From assembly GCA_964651325.1 (NCBI GenBank), contig CAZYXP010000104.1, positions 1 to 12,725 of the forward strand: DNA of 12,725 bases, written 5' to 3'. Source of the DNA: JADFOB01 sp964651325. GTDB lineage: Bacteria; Planctomycetota; Phycisphaerae; UBA1845. The translations under genes and the position numbers were made by a program. Position 1 is the first letter of the stretch; the number at the start of each line of letters is the position of its first letter. This document shows positions 5,482 through 12,725 of this stretch, one piece after another. The notes beneath the pieces are model-generated. The model did no database searches, was not told the DNA's origin, and saw only the letters and a list, made by a program, of their open reading frames with translations.

Positions 5482-6825
5482 ATGCCACGGGAATTCTTAC
5501 TACCGGATCTCGGCGAAGGAATCGCCGAAGCTCAGGTGATTCGCTTGCTGATCAAACAGGGCGAGGACATCGCCGAAGATCAGTATCTGATGGAAGTGGA
5601 AACCGACAAGGCGGCGGTGGAGATTCCCTCCCCCTATGCCGGCGTCGCCACAACGGTGCATGTCAAGGAAGGCGAAGTCGTCAACGTGGGCGATGTCATC
5701 GTCACCTTCGACAACGGCTCCTCGGCCGCACCGTCGCAAGCGGAAACCCGCGCGACTCCCGCCCCACCCGTGGCAGACGCACCTGACCAACCTTCGGTCG
5801 AACCTGCGCGAGCGGTCGCGACTGCCGTCAGCCCGCGCCCGGCAGCAAAGGGCTCGGTGGCCGCGGCGCCGGTGGTACGCCGGCTTGCCCGCGAGATGGG
5901 CCTTGATCTTGCCTCGATAAGGGGAACCGGGCCGGGCGGTCGCATCACGAAAGCGGATGTCGAGAATCATGGTTCAGGGGCCACCCCCGCCGCGATTGCG
6001 CCGGCTGCTTCCGTTGTGGCGCCGATCACCGCGGCAACTTTGCCTTCGCTGTCCCCCGCCATCCCGTTGGCTCGCGGCGTAGCCGCTTCCCTTGACCTGC
6101 CCGCCGGGACGGACGAATCCGACAAGTACGGCGCCACGCGGCGTGTGGCCATCACTCAAATCCGAAAAACGATTGCCAAGCGGATGGCTCAATCCGCCTA
6201 TACGGCCGTGCATGTGACGCATGGAGATGAAGCCGACATCACCAAGCTGGAACATTTGCGCAAAGACCTCAACGAGGCCACGGGCAACGATCCGAAGCTG
6301 ACCGTGATGACGTTCGTAATTCGGGCGATCTGCATCGCGTTGCGCAATCATCCGGTCTTCAACGCCTCGTTCGACGAAAGCGGCGGCGCGATCATCTACA
6401 AGCGGTACGTGCATCTCGGCATCGCGGTCGATTCAGATCGCGGGCTGATCGTCCCCGTCATTCGCAATTGTGATCAACTGACCATGCGCGGCATCGCCTA
6501 CAACTTGCGCGAAATCGCGGATCGAATTCGATCCAATCAGTTTGCTATCGAAGACTTGCGCGGCGGCACCTTCACGATCACCAATGTCGGGGCCTTGGGC
6601 GGAACCTTCAGCACGCCGATCATCAACTATCCGGAAGTGGCGATCTTGGGGCTGGGCCGATCCAAGAAGGTGCCCGTGCTTCGCGACGGGAATCTCGAAG
6701 AATCCCTGATTCTCCCCCTAAACGTCTCGTTTGATCATCGGGCGATGGACGGCGCCAACGCCGCCCGGTTCACCACGGACATTAAGAGCTACCTGGAAAC
6801 GCCGGCAAAGTTCCTATTGGATTGA
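5482..6825 (+). CDS. pdhC: Dihydrolipoyl acyltransferase (E2), probably acetyltransferase of PDH
   Basis: The 447-residue E2 forms the core of the complex and transfers the acyl group from its lipoyl arm to CoA. It has one lipoyl domain (about 1-77, EVETDKAAVEIPSP, with Lys43 as the lipoylated residue), an Ala/Pro-rich flexible linker, a peripheral-subunit-binding domain (about 128-162, VVRRLAREMGLDL and GTGPGGRITKADV), a second Ala/Pro linker, and the catalytic domain (about 217-447). The active-site motif SFDHRAMDG has His419 and Asp423, the expected general base and partner. A single lipoyl domain is typical of Bacillus-type and many environmental E2s; E. coli AceF has three. It lies between E1 beta and E3. 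The substrate could also be a branched-chain acyl group, but the gene order and E1 features lean towards pyruvate. Confidence 0.93.
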   Translation: MPREFLLPDLGEGIAEAQVIRLLIKQGEDIAEDQYLMEVETDKAAVEIPSPYAGVATTVHVKEGEVVNVGDVIVTFDNGSSAAPSQAETRATPAPPVADAPDQPSVEPARAVATAVSPRPAAKGSVAAAPVVRRLAREMGLDLASIRGTGPGGRITKADVENHGSGATPAAIAPAASVVAPITAATLPSLSPAIPLARGVAASLDLPAGTDESDKYGATRRVAITQIRKTIAKRMAQSAYTAVHVTHGDEADITKLEHLRKDLNEATGNDPKLTVMTFVIRAICIALRNHPVFNASFDESGGAIIYKRYVHLGIAVDSDRGLIVPVIRNCDQLTMRGIAYNLREIADRIRSNQFAIEDLRGGTFTITNVGALGGTFSTPIINYPEVAILGLGRSKKVPVLRDGNLEESLILPLNVSFDHRAMDGANAARFTTDIKSYLETPAKFLLD

Positions 6826-6838
6826 CGCACGATGCGGT

Positions 6839-6972
6839 GCTATCAGCCGTCAGCTGGAATGTGGGTCCGTGTTACGCGGCGCAACGCATAGCCGAAAAAG
6901 CTGCTACGCTCCGTACTCGCAATCAGGCTTGAAGGCTGTGACCCTCTGGCTGATCGCTGACGGCTTCTTAGC
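6839..6972. repeat. 134-bp element with terminal inverted repeats (MITE-like)
   Basis: The left end GCTATCAGCCGTCAGC (6839-6854) is matched in inverted orientation by GCTGACGGCTTCTTAGC (6956-6972). Ten bases, AGCCGTCAGC, are exact; GCTA at the outer end is also conserved, with a two- versus three-base difference between. The interior is about 100 bases, has no gene and is less GC-rich than the flanks. The element fills nearly all of the E2-E3 spacer, and its right end lies next to the E3 ribosome-binding site (AAAGGA, 6974-6979). No clear target-site duplication is visible. It may be a non-autonomous mobile element or a dispersed intergenic repeat; no transposase is in the window. Confidence 0.55.
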
Positions 6973-6989
6973 GAAAGGATTGATCCTCT

Positions 6990-8375
6990 ATGGTGGTGGG
7001 CGAGTTCACACAGGAAACGGATTTGCTGGTGATCGGAGGCGGTCCCGGCGGATATCACGCTGCTTTTCGAGCGGCCGAGCACGGCATTCAAACGACGCTG
7101 GTCGAAAAGATGCCGCAGTTGGGCGGCGTCTGCCTGCATCGCGGGTGCATCCCCTCGAAGACCTACCTCGCCATGGTTGAGACGCTTCATCTCGCGTCAG
7201 GCGCCAAGGACAAGGGGATCGACTTCGGCAAGCCCAAGATCGACATCGATCGCATGCGCGGCTGGAAGGACACCGTCATTGCCAAGCTCGCCGGCGGCTT
7301 GGACACGCTCGCCAAGAAGCACAAGATCGAACGCATCTGCGGCACCGCCCGGTTTGACGACGGCAAGAACATTTCGGTGTCCGGTGATAGCACAGCGCGG
7401 ATCAAATTTCGTCGCGCGATCATCGCCACCGGCTCCACGTCGGTCACTCTTCGGGGGATTCAGCCCGACTCCCCGCGCGTGCTTACCTCCCGAACCGCGC
7501 TGGAACTGGGCGAGGTGCCCAAGTCACTGCTCGTGCTCGGCGGCGGCTACATCGGGCTCGAACTGGGGCAAGTCTACGCGGGCTTGGGATCTGAAGTAAC
7601 CGTGGTGGAGATGCTGCCCAACATTTGTGCCGGGGTCGATGCCGATCTGGCCCGCCCGCTGATCAAGCGACTCAATTCCGACTTCGCAGAAATCTGCCTC
7701 GAGACAAAAGTCGTGGGCATGAAAGAAGTCAAGGGAGGCATCGAGGTCGCGTTTGAAGGTAATAACGTCCCCAAACGAAAGAAATTCGATCATGTGCTGG
7801 TCTCGGTGGGCCGACGCCCGAACACAGACAATCTAGATCTGGCCAAGGCCCGAATTGACGTGGACGAAAAGGGGTTCATCAAAGTCGATGAGCATTTTGC
7901 GACCTCGGCCAAGCGGATCTACGCCATCGGCGATGTGATCGGGAATCCCATGCTTGCCCATAAAGCGCTGAACGAAGGGCTCGTGCTGGCCGATCGGCTG
8001 GCCGGCAAGGACGAGGTGTTTGAGCCGCGCGCCATACCGGCCGTGGTGTTTACCGATCCTGAAATCGCCTGGGCCGGAGTCACGGCGCAGCAGGCCAAGG
8101 AACAAGGGTTGGATGTCCTTATCAAGAAGATTCCCTGGGGCGCTTCGGGGCGGGCGGTCGCGATTGGCCGGACCGATGGGCTCACGAAAATGATTTTCGA
8201 TAAGCAAACCAAGAGGCTGATCGGAGTCGGCATGACGGGGCCGCACGTCGGAGAAATGATCGGCGAATGCGTCCTGGCTATGGAGATGGGCGCCGTCGCG
8301 TACGATATCCACCGAACGATCCATCCGCATCCAACGTTGTCCGAGACGATCTTCGAAGCCGCCGGTATGATTTAG
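6990..8375 (+). CDS. lpdA: Dihydrolipoyl dehydrogenase (E3)
   Basis: The 461-residue flavoenzyme reoxidises dihydrolipoyl-E2 and passes electrons through FAD to NAD+. The FAD-binding motif is GGGPGG (16-21). The redox-active disulfide is Cys48-Cys53 in GGVCLHRGCIPSK; His-Arg replaces the Asn-Val seen in E. coli Lpd. The second nucleotide-binding fold begins LLVLGGGYIGLELG (NAD), the FAD-contacting segment is RIYAIGDV, and the dimerisation domain ends with HPHPTLSE, where His447 and Glu452 form the catalytic dyad. AAGGA at 6975-6979, ten bases upstream, supports the ATG. It closes the dehydrogenase cluster and could also serve other 2-oxoacid dehydrogenases or the glycine cleavage system. Confidence 0.95.
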   Translation: MVVGEFTQETDLLVIGGGPGGYHAAFRAAEHGIQTTLVEKMPQLGGVCLHRGCIPSKTYLAMVETLHLASGAKDKGIDFGKPKIDIDRMRGWKDTVIAKLAGGLDTLAKKHKIERICGTARFDDGKNISVSGDSTARIKFRRAIIATGSTSVTLRGIQPDSPRVLTSRTALELGEVPKSLLVLGGGYIGLELGQVYAGLGSEVTVVEMLPNICAGVDADLARPLIKRLNSDFAEICLETKVVGMKEVKGGIEVAFEGNNVPKRKKFDHVLVSVGRRPNTDNLDLAKARIDVDEKGFIKVDEHFATSAKRIYAIGDVIGNPMLAHKALNEGLVLADRLAGKDEVFEPRAIPAVVFTDPEIAWAGVTAQQAKEQGLDVLIKKIPWGASGRAVAIGRTDGLTKMIFDKQTKRLIGVGMTGPHVGEMIGECVLAMEMGAVAYDIHRTIHPHPTLSETIFEAAGMI

Positions 8376-8415
8376 AGCGAGGTGCCCCATAATGGTGAGG
8401 GTTCGCACGGCCGCG

Positions 8416-8429
8416 CGGGCCAAAGCCCG
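8416..8429 (+). repeat. Hairpin CGGGC-CAAA-GCCCG
   Basis: CGGGC (8416-8420) pairs with GCCCG (8425-8429) over the loop CAAA. It lies 40 bases after the E3 stop and has no T-run. The type (a short GC stem around an A/T-containing loop) resembles dispersed intergenic palindromes of planctomycete genomes. Confidence 0.5.
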
Positions 8430-8443
8430 TGGCCCAGGTATAG

Positions 8444-8463
8444 CACAGCGGCCCTCCGCTGTG
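8444..8463 (+). repeat. REP-like hairpin 1, loop CCCT
   Basis: CACAGCGG (8444-8451) pairs perfectly with CCGCTGTG (8456-8463) over CCCT. ATA at 8440-8442 and TAT at 8464-8466 extend the stem past one unpaired G. It is the sister, in opposite orientation, of the hairpin at 8512-8529. Confidence 0.7.
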
Positions 8464-8511
8464 TATTCGGCTGTAACGCACGGCAGCCCGCCACAGTGTC
8501 TTTGCGGGGAT

Positions 8512-8529
8512 TCAGCCGAGGGCGGCTGA
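8512..8529 (-). repeat. REP-like hairpin 2, loop AGGG, opposite orientation
   Basis: TCAGCCG (8512-8518) pairs perfectly with CGGCTGA (8523-8529) over AGGG. Read on the minus strand its loop is CCCT, as in hairpin 1, and the stem differs from hairpin 1 in both arms together (AGCGG/CCGCT versus AGCCG/CGGCT), so pairing is kept. Confidence 0.7.
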
Positions 8530-8570
8530 GCTACAGGGCCGGTGGGCTACAGGGCGGATGAGGTACATGG
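8530..8570 (+). repeat. 15-bp direct repeat, GCTACAGGGC
   Basis: GCTACAGGGC occurs at 8530-8539 and again at 8545-8554, with a weaker third copy GGTACATGGC at 8561-8570. It starts on the last base pair of hairpin 2 and ends 24 bases before the tilS ribosome-binding site. Confidence 0.6.
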
Positions 8571-8608
8571 CTGCGAACCCGCCGCGTAGAACCTAGGAGC
8601 AAGAACTC

Positions 8609-10045
8609 ATGCTCAAGTCGTTTGCCAAGGAACTCGCCGGCGATGCAATTCTGCCGCAAGATGCCTCGGTGGTCGTGGGCGTTTCCGGCGGCCCCGATTC
8701 GATGGCCTTGCTCCACTTACTGCTCGGCCTCAACGAATCTATGGGTTGGAAGCTCAAGCTGCATATCGCCCATTTGAATCACAAGCTACGCGAACAGGAG
8801 GCGGAGAAAGACGCCGCTTTCGTGCGGGCGGCCGCCGACAGCCACGCACTGCCCTGCACGATTGACACACGCGACATCGCCGCCATGTCGCAATCGGAAA
8901 ACCTGAGCGCCGAAGAGCTCGGTCGACGCGAACGATACGCGTTTTACGAGCGTGTTTGCCTGCAGGCTCGCGCCAAGATCGTCGCGTTGGGGCATCAGGC
9001 CGATGACCATGCGGAGACGATTCTTCTGCGCATCATCCGGGGGACCGGCGTACGCGGCCTGGCCGGGATTCCGCGATCGCGCGCACTCAGCCCACGTAGT
9101 GAAGTGACCGTGATCCGACCACTCTTAGGGCTTACGAAAGAAACCCTGCTGGCGTATCTGGCTAACGAGGGGATCGCTTTTCGAGAAGACCGAACCAACG
9201 AATCCAACGAGCCCATGAGGAATCGCCTGCGCAACGAGGTTCTCCCCGTGCTCACCTCGCGTTTCAATCCGCAGACCCGCGAGGCGCTAGTCCGGCTTGG
9301 TGAGCAGGCCCATTGGGTCGAGGAATACCTGCGCGAAACCGTCGAGCGAACCTTCGCGACGTTGATTGTCTCCCGCACGGATCAGATGCTCACGCTCAAC
9401 GCCGAAGCGCTCTCCCGCAAGAGTCGAATCGTGCAGGCGGAGATCATCCGTTTGGCCTACCGGTCGTTCGGCCTGGGCGAACAGGATTTCTCATTTGCTC
9501 ATCAGGTTTCCGTGTTGGATTTGATCGCGGACCCAGCCAGCGGTCGCCAGGCTCAGTTGCCCGGCGGCATGACGGTCGAGAAACGCTACGGCCACCTCAA
9601 CTTCTCCCTGCCCACCGACGAACCGCGCGAGGAAATCTCGCCCGAGATTGCGGTGCACTTGCCCGGAAAGACCTTACTTCCTATTCGGCGCTTGGAAATC
9701 AACTGCGTCATTGAGCAAGCCAGAGAAGGCGATGTGGCCGCTTTTCGCAAAAGGGCGAAGAAGTCTGAAGAATTCGTGGATCTAGATGCGGTGCATCCCC
9801 CGCTCGTGGTGCGCACGCGCCGAAAAGGGGATCGATTCATTCCGTTGGGTGCCCCGGGGTCCAAGAAGCTCTCCGACTTCCTGATCGACACCAAGGTGGC
9901 CCCGAAGGCGAGGGAGCGAGCGGCCGTGCTGTGCGATCAACTCGGGCCGATTTGGATCATCGGCCATCGCATTGATGATCGTGTCAAGATCACCGAACTC
10001 ACCCGGCAGGTGCTGCACCTGAGCGCCAAGTCACTGGAATCTTGA
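8609..10045 (+). CDS. tilS: tRNA(Ile)-lysidine synthase
   Basis: The 478-residue enzyme attaches lysine to C34 of the CAU-anticodon tRNA-Ile with ATP, changing its decoding from AUG to AUA; it is normally essential. The N-terminal N-type ATP pyrophosphatase domain starts with VSGGPDS (the PP-loop, 25-31) and includes the TilS motif GHQADDHAET (128-137) and the segment RPLLGLTKETL (170-180). REDRTNES and NRLRNEVLP (192-213) follow, then a middle helical region, and a C-terminal tRNA-binding domain (about 400-465) with KGDRFIPLGAPGSKKLSDF. AGGAG nine bases before the ATG supports the start. The stop overlaps the possible TTG start of the next gene (TTGA), suggesting translational coupling. The full-length C-terminal domain places it with the long TilS type. 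Confidence 0.95.
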   Translation: MLKSFAKELAGDAILPQDASVVVGVSGGPDSMALLHLLLGLNESMGWKLKLHIAHLNHKLREQEAEKDAAFVRAAADSHALPCTIDTRDIAAMSQSENLSAEELGRRERYAFYERVCLQARAKIVALGHQADDHAETILLRIIRGTGVRGLAGIPRSRALSPRSEVTVIRPLLGLTKETLLAYLANEGIAFREDRTNESNEPMRNRLRNEVLPVLTSRFNPQTREALVRLGEQAHWVEEYLRETVERTFATLIVSRTDQMLTLNAEALSRKSRIVQAEIIRLAYRSFGLGEQDFSFAHQVSVLDLIADPASGRQAQLPGGMTVEKRYGHLNFSLPTDEPREEISPEIAVHLPGKTLLPIRRLEINCVIEQAREGDVAAFRKRAKKSEEFVDLDAVHPPLVVRTRRKGDRFIPLGAPGSKKLSDFLIDTKVAPKARERAAVLCDQLGPIWIIGHRIDDRVKITELTRQVLHLSAKSLES

Positions 10046-11415
10046 TCGAATCGCCCCATCCATCTGAGCCGAGTGGCGCCCGTCCGGAAGCGGCTCCCCC
10101 CATGCAACCCCCGTCGCCCGCCGAAGGCGACAACGACCATCGCGGCGAATGGCTCCGCTTCTACGGGAGCCTCTTCCTGGTCGCGCTGCTGGTTCGCGCG
10201 GCGTGGGGCGCGTTTCGCTTAATCTCCGCCGCCGATCCGGCCGCTCTGGAATTCCCGGACGAACAGCAATACTGGACCATCGCGTCGTCGCTCGCCACCG
10301 GTTCGGGGCTGGTCGATGAAATGGGGTTTCGAGCCACCCGCATGCCTCTTTACCCGACCATGTTGGCCCTGTTTACACGCCTGCCGTGGGGCGTGATCGC
10401 TGCGAAGGGATTGCACTGGATACTCGGCGCGCTGATTCCAGTCCTTGCGGCTTCGCTGGCCGGTCGGCTCCTGGATCGCAAAACCGCCTACGTGGCAGGT
10501 CTAGTCGTAGCGCTTGACCCGTTCTTCGTGTTCTTTTCCTCGCTGCTGCTAACCGAAACGGTTTTCCTTGTCGCGCTGCTCCTGCTTTGGCGGGCGAGTG
10601 CCGGCGTTTTTGTTGACCGGGGGGTCGGGGTGCCCTGTCGCCGATGGATCGCCATCGGCCTGGCGGCCGCCTTTGTGGTTCATGCGCGCGAAGCGGGCCT
10701 GGCCTTTGTGGGTGCGTTGTTGTGGTCGATCTGGGTTGTGCGCCGGTTCGATATCAAAACGCTTGGCGGGCTGGCGCTTACAGGTGGCATCGTGGTCATC
10801 GCGCTACTTCCCTGGGCCTATCGCAATCACACCGTCATCGGCGAATGGAAATTCCTGACGACGCGCGGCGGCGTGTCGCTCTACGACGGGGTGCGTCCGG
10901 GGGCGGATGGAAGCAGCAACCTTGGCGATGTCCAACAGAGCAAGGCCGTGCGATCGTTGACCGAAACGCAATGGAACCGCTATTTTCAGCAGGCGTCCAT
11001 AGCGGCCATCCGTGATGATCCCGGACGCATGTTCAGGCTGGCTGGAACCAAGTTGGCCCGTACGTGGAATCCGCTCCCCAACGTCGGCACGTATCAGTCC
11101 AAGTCGATCCGCTGGGTTTCGGCGGCATGGACGCTTCCGATCCTCGTATTTGCTGGCGTCGGCAGTATCATTGTGACGAAACGAGGCCAAGAGGGTGATG
11201 GCTGGCGGACGGTGACCATGCTTCTTATTCCTGCGTTGGTGGTGTGCCTCGTGCATGCGGTCTTTGTGGGAAGCGTGCGGTATCGACTTCCCGCGATGCC
11301 GCTGATTGAAATCCTGGCAGCGGCCGGGATGATCCACGGGATAGGCTGGTTCACGCGCCGGATGCGCACGAGACAGGAAGGGCGTCTAGCCATAGGCCGC
11401 GATCATGGTGAGTAG
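10042..11415 (+). CDS. GT-C membrane glycosyltransferase, ArnT/PMT (GT39-like) family
   Basis: The product (457 residues from TTG 10042, or 437 from ATG 10102) is an integral membrane protein of the family that moves a sugar from a polyprenyl-phosphate donor to lipid or protein outside the membrane. A Pro-rich cytoplasmic N-terminus is followed by the first membrane segment (about 41-61). An outer loop with FPDEQQYW (71-78, Asp73 being the likely catalytic acidic residue), GSGL and RMPLYP (100-105) follows, then repeated hydrophobic helices and the LLLTETVFL segment. A soluble-looking loop lies at about 270-340, and further membrane helices end before a basic tail. Neither start has a strong ribosome-binding site; the TTG overlaps the tilS stop. 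The gene overlaps the next one by 11 bases, so the two are probably co-expressed. Donor and acceptor are unknown. Confidence 0.82.
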   Translation: MIESPHPSEPSGARPEAAPPMQPPSPAEGDNDHRGEWLRFYGSLFLVALLVRAAWGAFRLISAADPAALEFPDEQQYWTIASSLATGSGLVDEMGFRATRMPLYPTMLALFTRLPWGVIAAKGLHWILGALIPVLAASLAGRLLDRKTAYVAGLVVALDPFFVFFSSLLLTETVFLVALLLLWRASAGVFVDRGVGVPCRRWIAIGLAAAFVVHAREAGLAFVGALLWSIWVVRRFDIKTLGGLALTGGIVVIALLPWAYRNHTVIGEWKFLTTRGGVSLYDGVRPGADGSSNLGDVQQSKAVRSLTETQWNRYFQQASIAAIRDDPGRMFRLAGTKLARTWNPLPNVGTYQSKSIRWVSAAWTLPILVFAGVGSIIVTKRGQEGDGWRTVTMLLIPALVVCLVHAVFVGSVRYRLPAMPLIEILAAAGMIHGIGWFTRRMRTRQEGRLAIGRDHGE

Positions 11416-12725
11416 CAAGCGAAGCCAACCCACGCCGAAAAGCCCTGTGCGTCGATGGATCCGCGTCTCATTGATCTCGCTGTTTGCAGCCGCATTGGGG
11501 CTGGGCTACGTCGTTTACTGTGATCTGACGTCGCCCGATCGTGTTCGCGCCTTAGCTACCCAATACCTGCAGCGTTTCGCGCGGGGTGACGTCCATATCG
11601 GCGCGGCTGGCTTTTCGTGGTTTCAAGGGATCACGCTGTGGGACGTGACCGTCTCCGACCCGAAACCGTCCGCAGCCCACGGTGAAACAGACCGCCAACC
11701 GACGTTCAGTTGCCGCAAACTCCGTCTCGATCATGATCGGTGGTCCATGTTTTCGGGCCAATGGCGCATTCGCTCGGTCGTCGCGCTCGAACCGGCGTGC
11801 CGCATCGTCCGTGACGTGGCCGAGGGCGGCACCAACCTCACAGGATTCTTCAAAATACAAGCTCCGGGCTCAAGCCAAGACCGTTTCGATTGGCCTTCCA
11901 TCGAGCTTCGCGACGCACAGCTTCAAATGGTCTATCGTGAGAAGCACGGCGCGCGTACTGTGGAACAGATCGTACTCTCAGCGCGCGGCATCCCATCCGA
12001 GAGGTCGGCACAACAGTACGACATCGTCTGGAAGAGCGGCGTTCGACGGCAGGCGAGCGGAAGGGCGCGGTTGCATCTGGATACCGGGCACGTCGAAAAT
12101 GTCCGAGGCGGTCTGCCGTGGGTCTCGCTGGAGTCGGTCATTGTGGCCGTGTCCGCGCGGTCGCAGCAAGCGGGGCAATGGTGCGATCTGCTGGGCCTTG
12201 AAGGCAGCATGCGCGTAAAAGATTACCACCTCAATCTCGGCTCAGGCGAATCCGACCCTTCGTCGGCGCTCATCGAGCTGAATGGCGCCTCGCTTTCCAT
12301 CCCGGTGAACGACAAGGAAAAACCGCTCTCCCTGGAGCGCCGCTACCTCCAATTCAAACAGGTCCGCGGCACGATCTCTGTGGCCGCCGACACCTTGACC
12401 GCCGATTTCGAAGGATCGCTTCATGGCAGCCGATGCAAGGTGAGCGCGACACTCGGTGCCGGGATGGAGTCCTTCGGTTCGCTGAGTGAAATCGCGTTCA
12501 ACGTCGAGGCTTCCCTAGTAGATTGGCACCTGCCGCGGATCGGCTCCGATGCCCCCGAATATGAAAAACGCTTTGTCAGCCAGTGGGACCGTTTCGCAAA
12601 ATTCTACCGCAACTACGACCCGCACGGTATGGCGGACGTCTCGATCGCCGTCGCAAAGCAAGCGGGTGCCCGCGCGCCGGCGACACTTTCACGGCCTCAA
12701 ATCAAAGGGCGGGGGCTGTGCCGGC
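11405..12725 (+). CDS. AsmA-like membrane-anchored envelope protein, N-terminal part (3' end beyond window)
   Basis: The frame is open from ATG 11405 to the window edge, 440 codons without a stop. A basic cytoplasmic N-terminus is followed by one membrane helix (about 20-39), then DRVRALATQYLQRFARGDVHIGAA and SWFQGITLWDVTV (about 45-83). This matches the N-terminal pattern of AsmA/TamB/YhdP-type proteins, in which a short helix is followed by beta strands forming a long periplasmic lipid-handling groove. The rest is beta-rich, with DVSIAVAK near the end as another strand repeat. Such proteins span from the inner membrane into the periplasm and support outer-membrane lipid transport. It overlaps the glycosyltransferase gene by 11 bases; the ribosome-binding site is weak, consistent with coupling. 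GTG at 11408 is an alternative start. Family assignment is from the pattern only. Confidence 0.75.
   Translation, partial: MVSSKRSQPTPKSPVRRWIRVSLISLFAAALGLGYVVYCDLTSPDRVRALATQYLQRFARGDVHIGAAGFSWFQGITLWDVTVSDPKPSAAHGETDRQPTFSCRKLRLDHDRWSMFSGQWRIRSVVALEPACRIVRDVAEGGTNLTGFFKIQAPGSSQDRFDWPSIELRDAQLQMVYREKHGARTVEQIVLSARGIPSERSAQQYDIVWKSGVRRQASGRARLHLDTGHVENVRGGLPWVSLESVIVAVSARSQQAGQWCDLLGLEGSMRVKDYHLNLGSGESDPSSALIELNGASLSIPVNDKEKPLSLERRYLQFKQVRGTISVAADTLTADFEGSLHGSRCKVSATLGAGMESFGSLSEIAFNVEASLVDWHLPRIGSDAPEYEKRFVSQWDRFAKFYRNYDPHGMADVSIAVAKQAGARAPATLSRPQIKGRGLCR

Larger units (their letters stand above)
8376..8608. other. E3-tilS spacer with clustered hairpins
   Basis: This 233-base gap contains three hairpins (8416-8429, 8444-8463, 8512-8529) followed by short direct repeats (8530-8570), then the tilS ribosome-binding site AGGAG at 8595-8599. 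There is no open gene. The arrangement looks like a cluster of REP-type elements and may also end or stabilise the dehydrogenase transcript. Confidence 0.6.

Noticed and set aside
1..12725. CRISPR array, tRNA or rRNA genes, insertion sequence or phage genes
   Set aside because: I found no regularly spaced identical repeats with unique spacers, no cloverleaf with a TTCGA-type T-loop, no rRNA segment and no transposase or phage protein in any frame.

Overview
The window is about 12.7 kb of GC-rich bacterial chromosome. It carries seven protein genes: a partial lipoprotein gene on the minus strand at the left edge, a secreted protease gene diverging from it, a complete four-gene 2-oxoacid (pyruvate-type) dehydrogenase cluster, tilS, and the first two genes of what looks like an envelope operon. 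The last of these is cut by the right edge. The overall style fits Planctomycetota best: GC-rich DNA, lipoproteins with short signal peptides, a Bacillus-type split E1 alpha/beta dehydrogenase, an AsmA-like envelope protein, and gene gaps full of small hairpins and dispersed repeats. That assignment is an inference from style; there is no rRNA or other marker in the window.

Layout. 1-353 (minus): N-terminal part of a lipoprotein that runs into a tract of at least 12 prolines at the window edge. 354-838: a divergent spacer with no convincing gene. 839-2677: a subtilisin-like (S8) protease with an N-terminal prodomain and two C-terminal Ig-like domains, probably a lipoprotein. 2678-3064: a spacer that begins with a degenerate array of eight units repeating every 21-22 bp and ends with a TACAAT -10-like box ahead of the next operon. 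3065-8375: E1 alpha, E1 beta, E2 and E3 of the dehydrogenase complex, in reaction order. 8376-8608: a gap packed with hairpins. 8609-10045: tilS. 10042-11415: a GT-C membrane glycosyltransferase of the ArnT/PMT type overlapping tilS. 11405-12725: an AsmA-like membrane-anchored protein, incomplete, overlapping the glycosyltransferase.

How the genes work together. The four dehydrogenase genes encode one multienzyme machine. E1 decarboxylates the 2-oxoacid with thiamine diphosphate, E2 carries the acyl group on lipoyl-lysine to CoA, and E3 reoxidises the lipoyl group with FAD and NAD+. The sequence resembles Bacillus-type PDH more than branched-chain ketoacid dehydrogenase, but substrate cannot be fixed by eye. 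tilS makes lysidine in tRNA-Ile(CAU); its overlap with the glycosyltransferase and AsmA-like genes suggests one transcript mixing a housekeeping gene with envelope biogenesis.

The protein genes belong to known families. The less ordinary material is between them. It includes a helically phased 21-22 bp array after the protease, a GGTTCGG tandem repeat next to a probable dispersed element before E1 beta, a perfect 10-bp hairpin between E1 beta and E2, a 134-bp element with terminal inverted repeats between E2 and E3, and a pair of opposite-facing hairpins with complementary loops and compensating stem changes between E3 and tilS.
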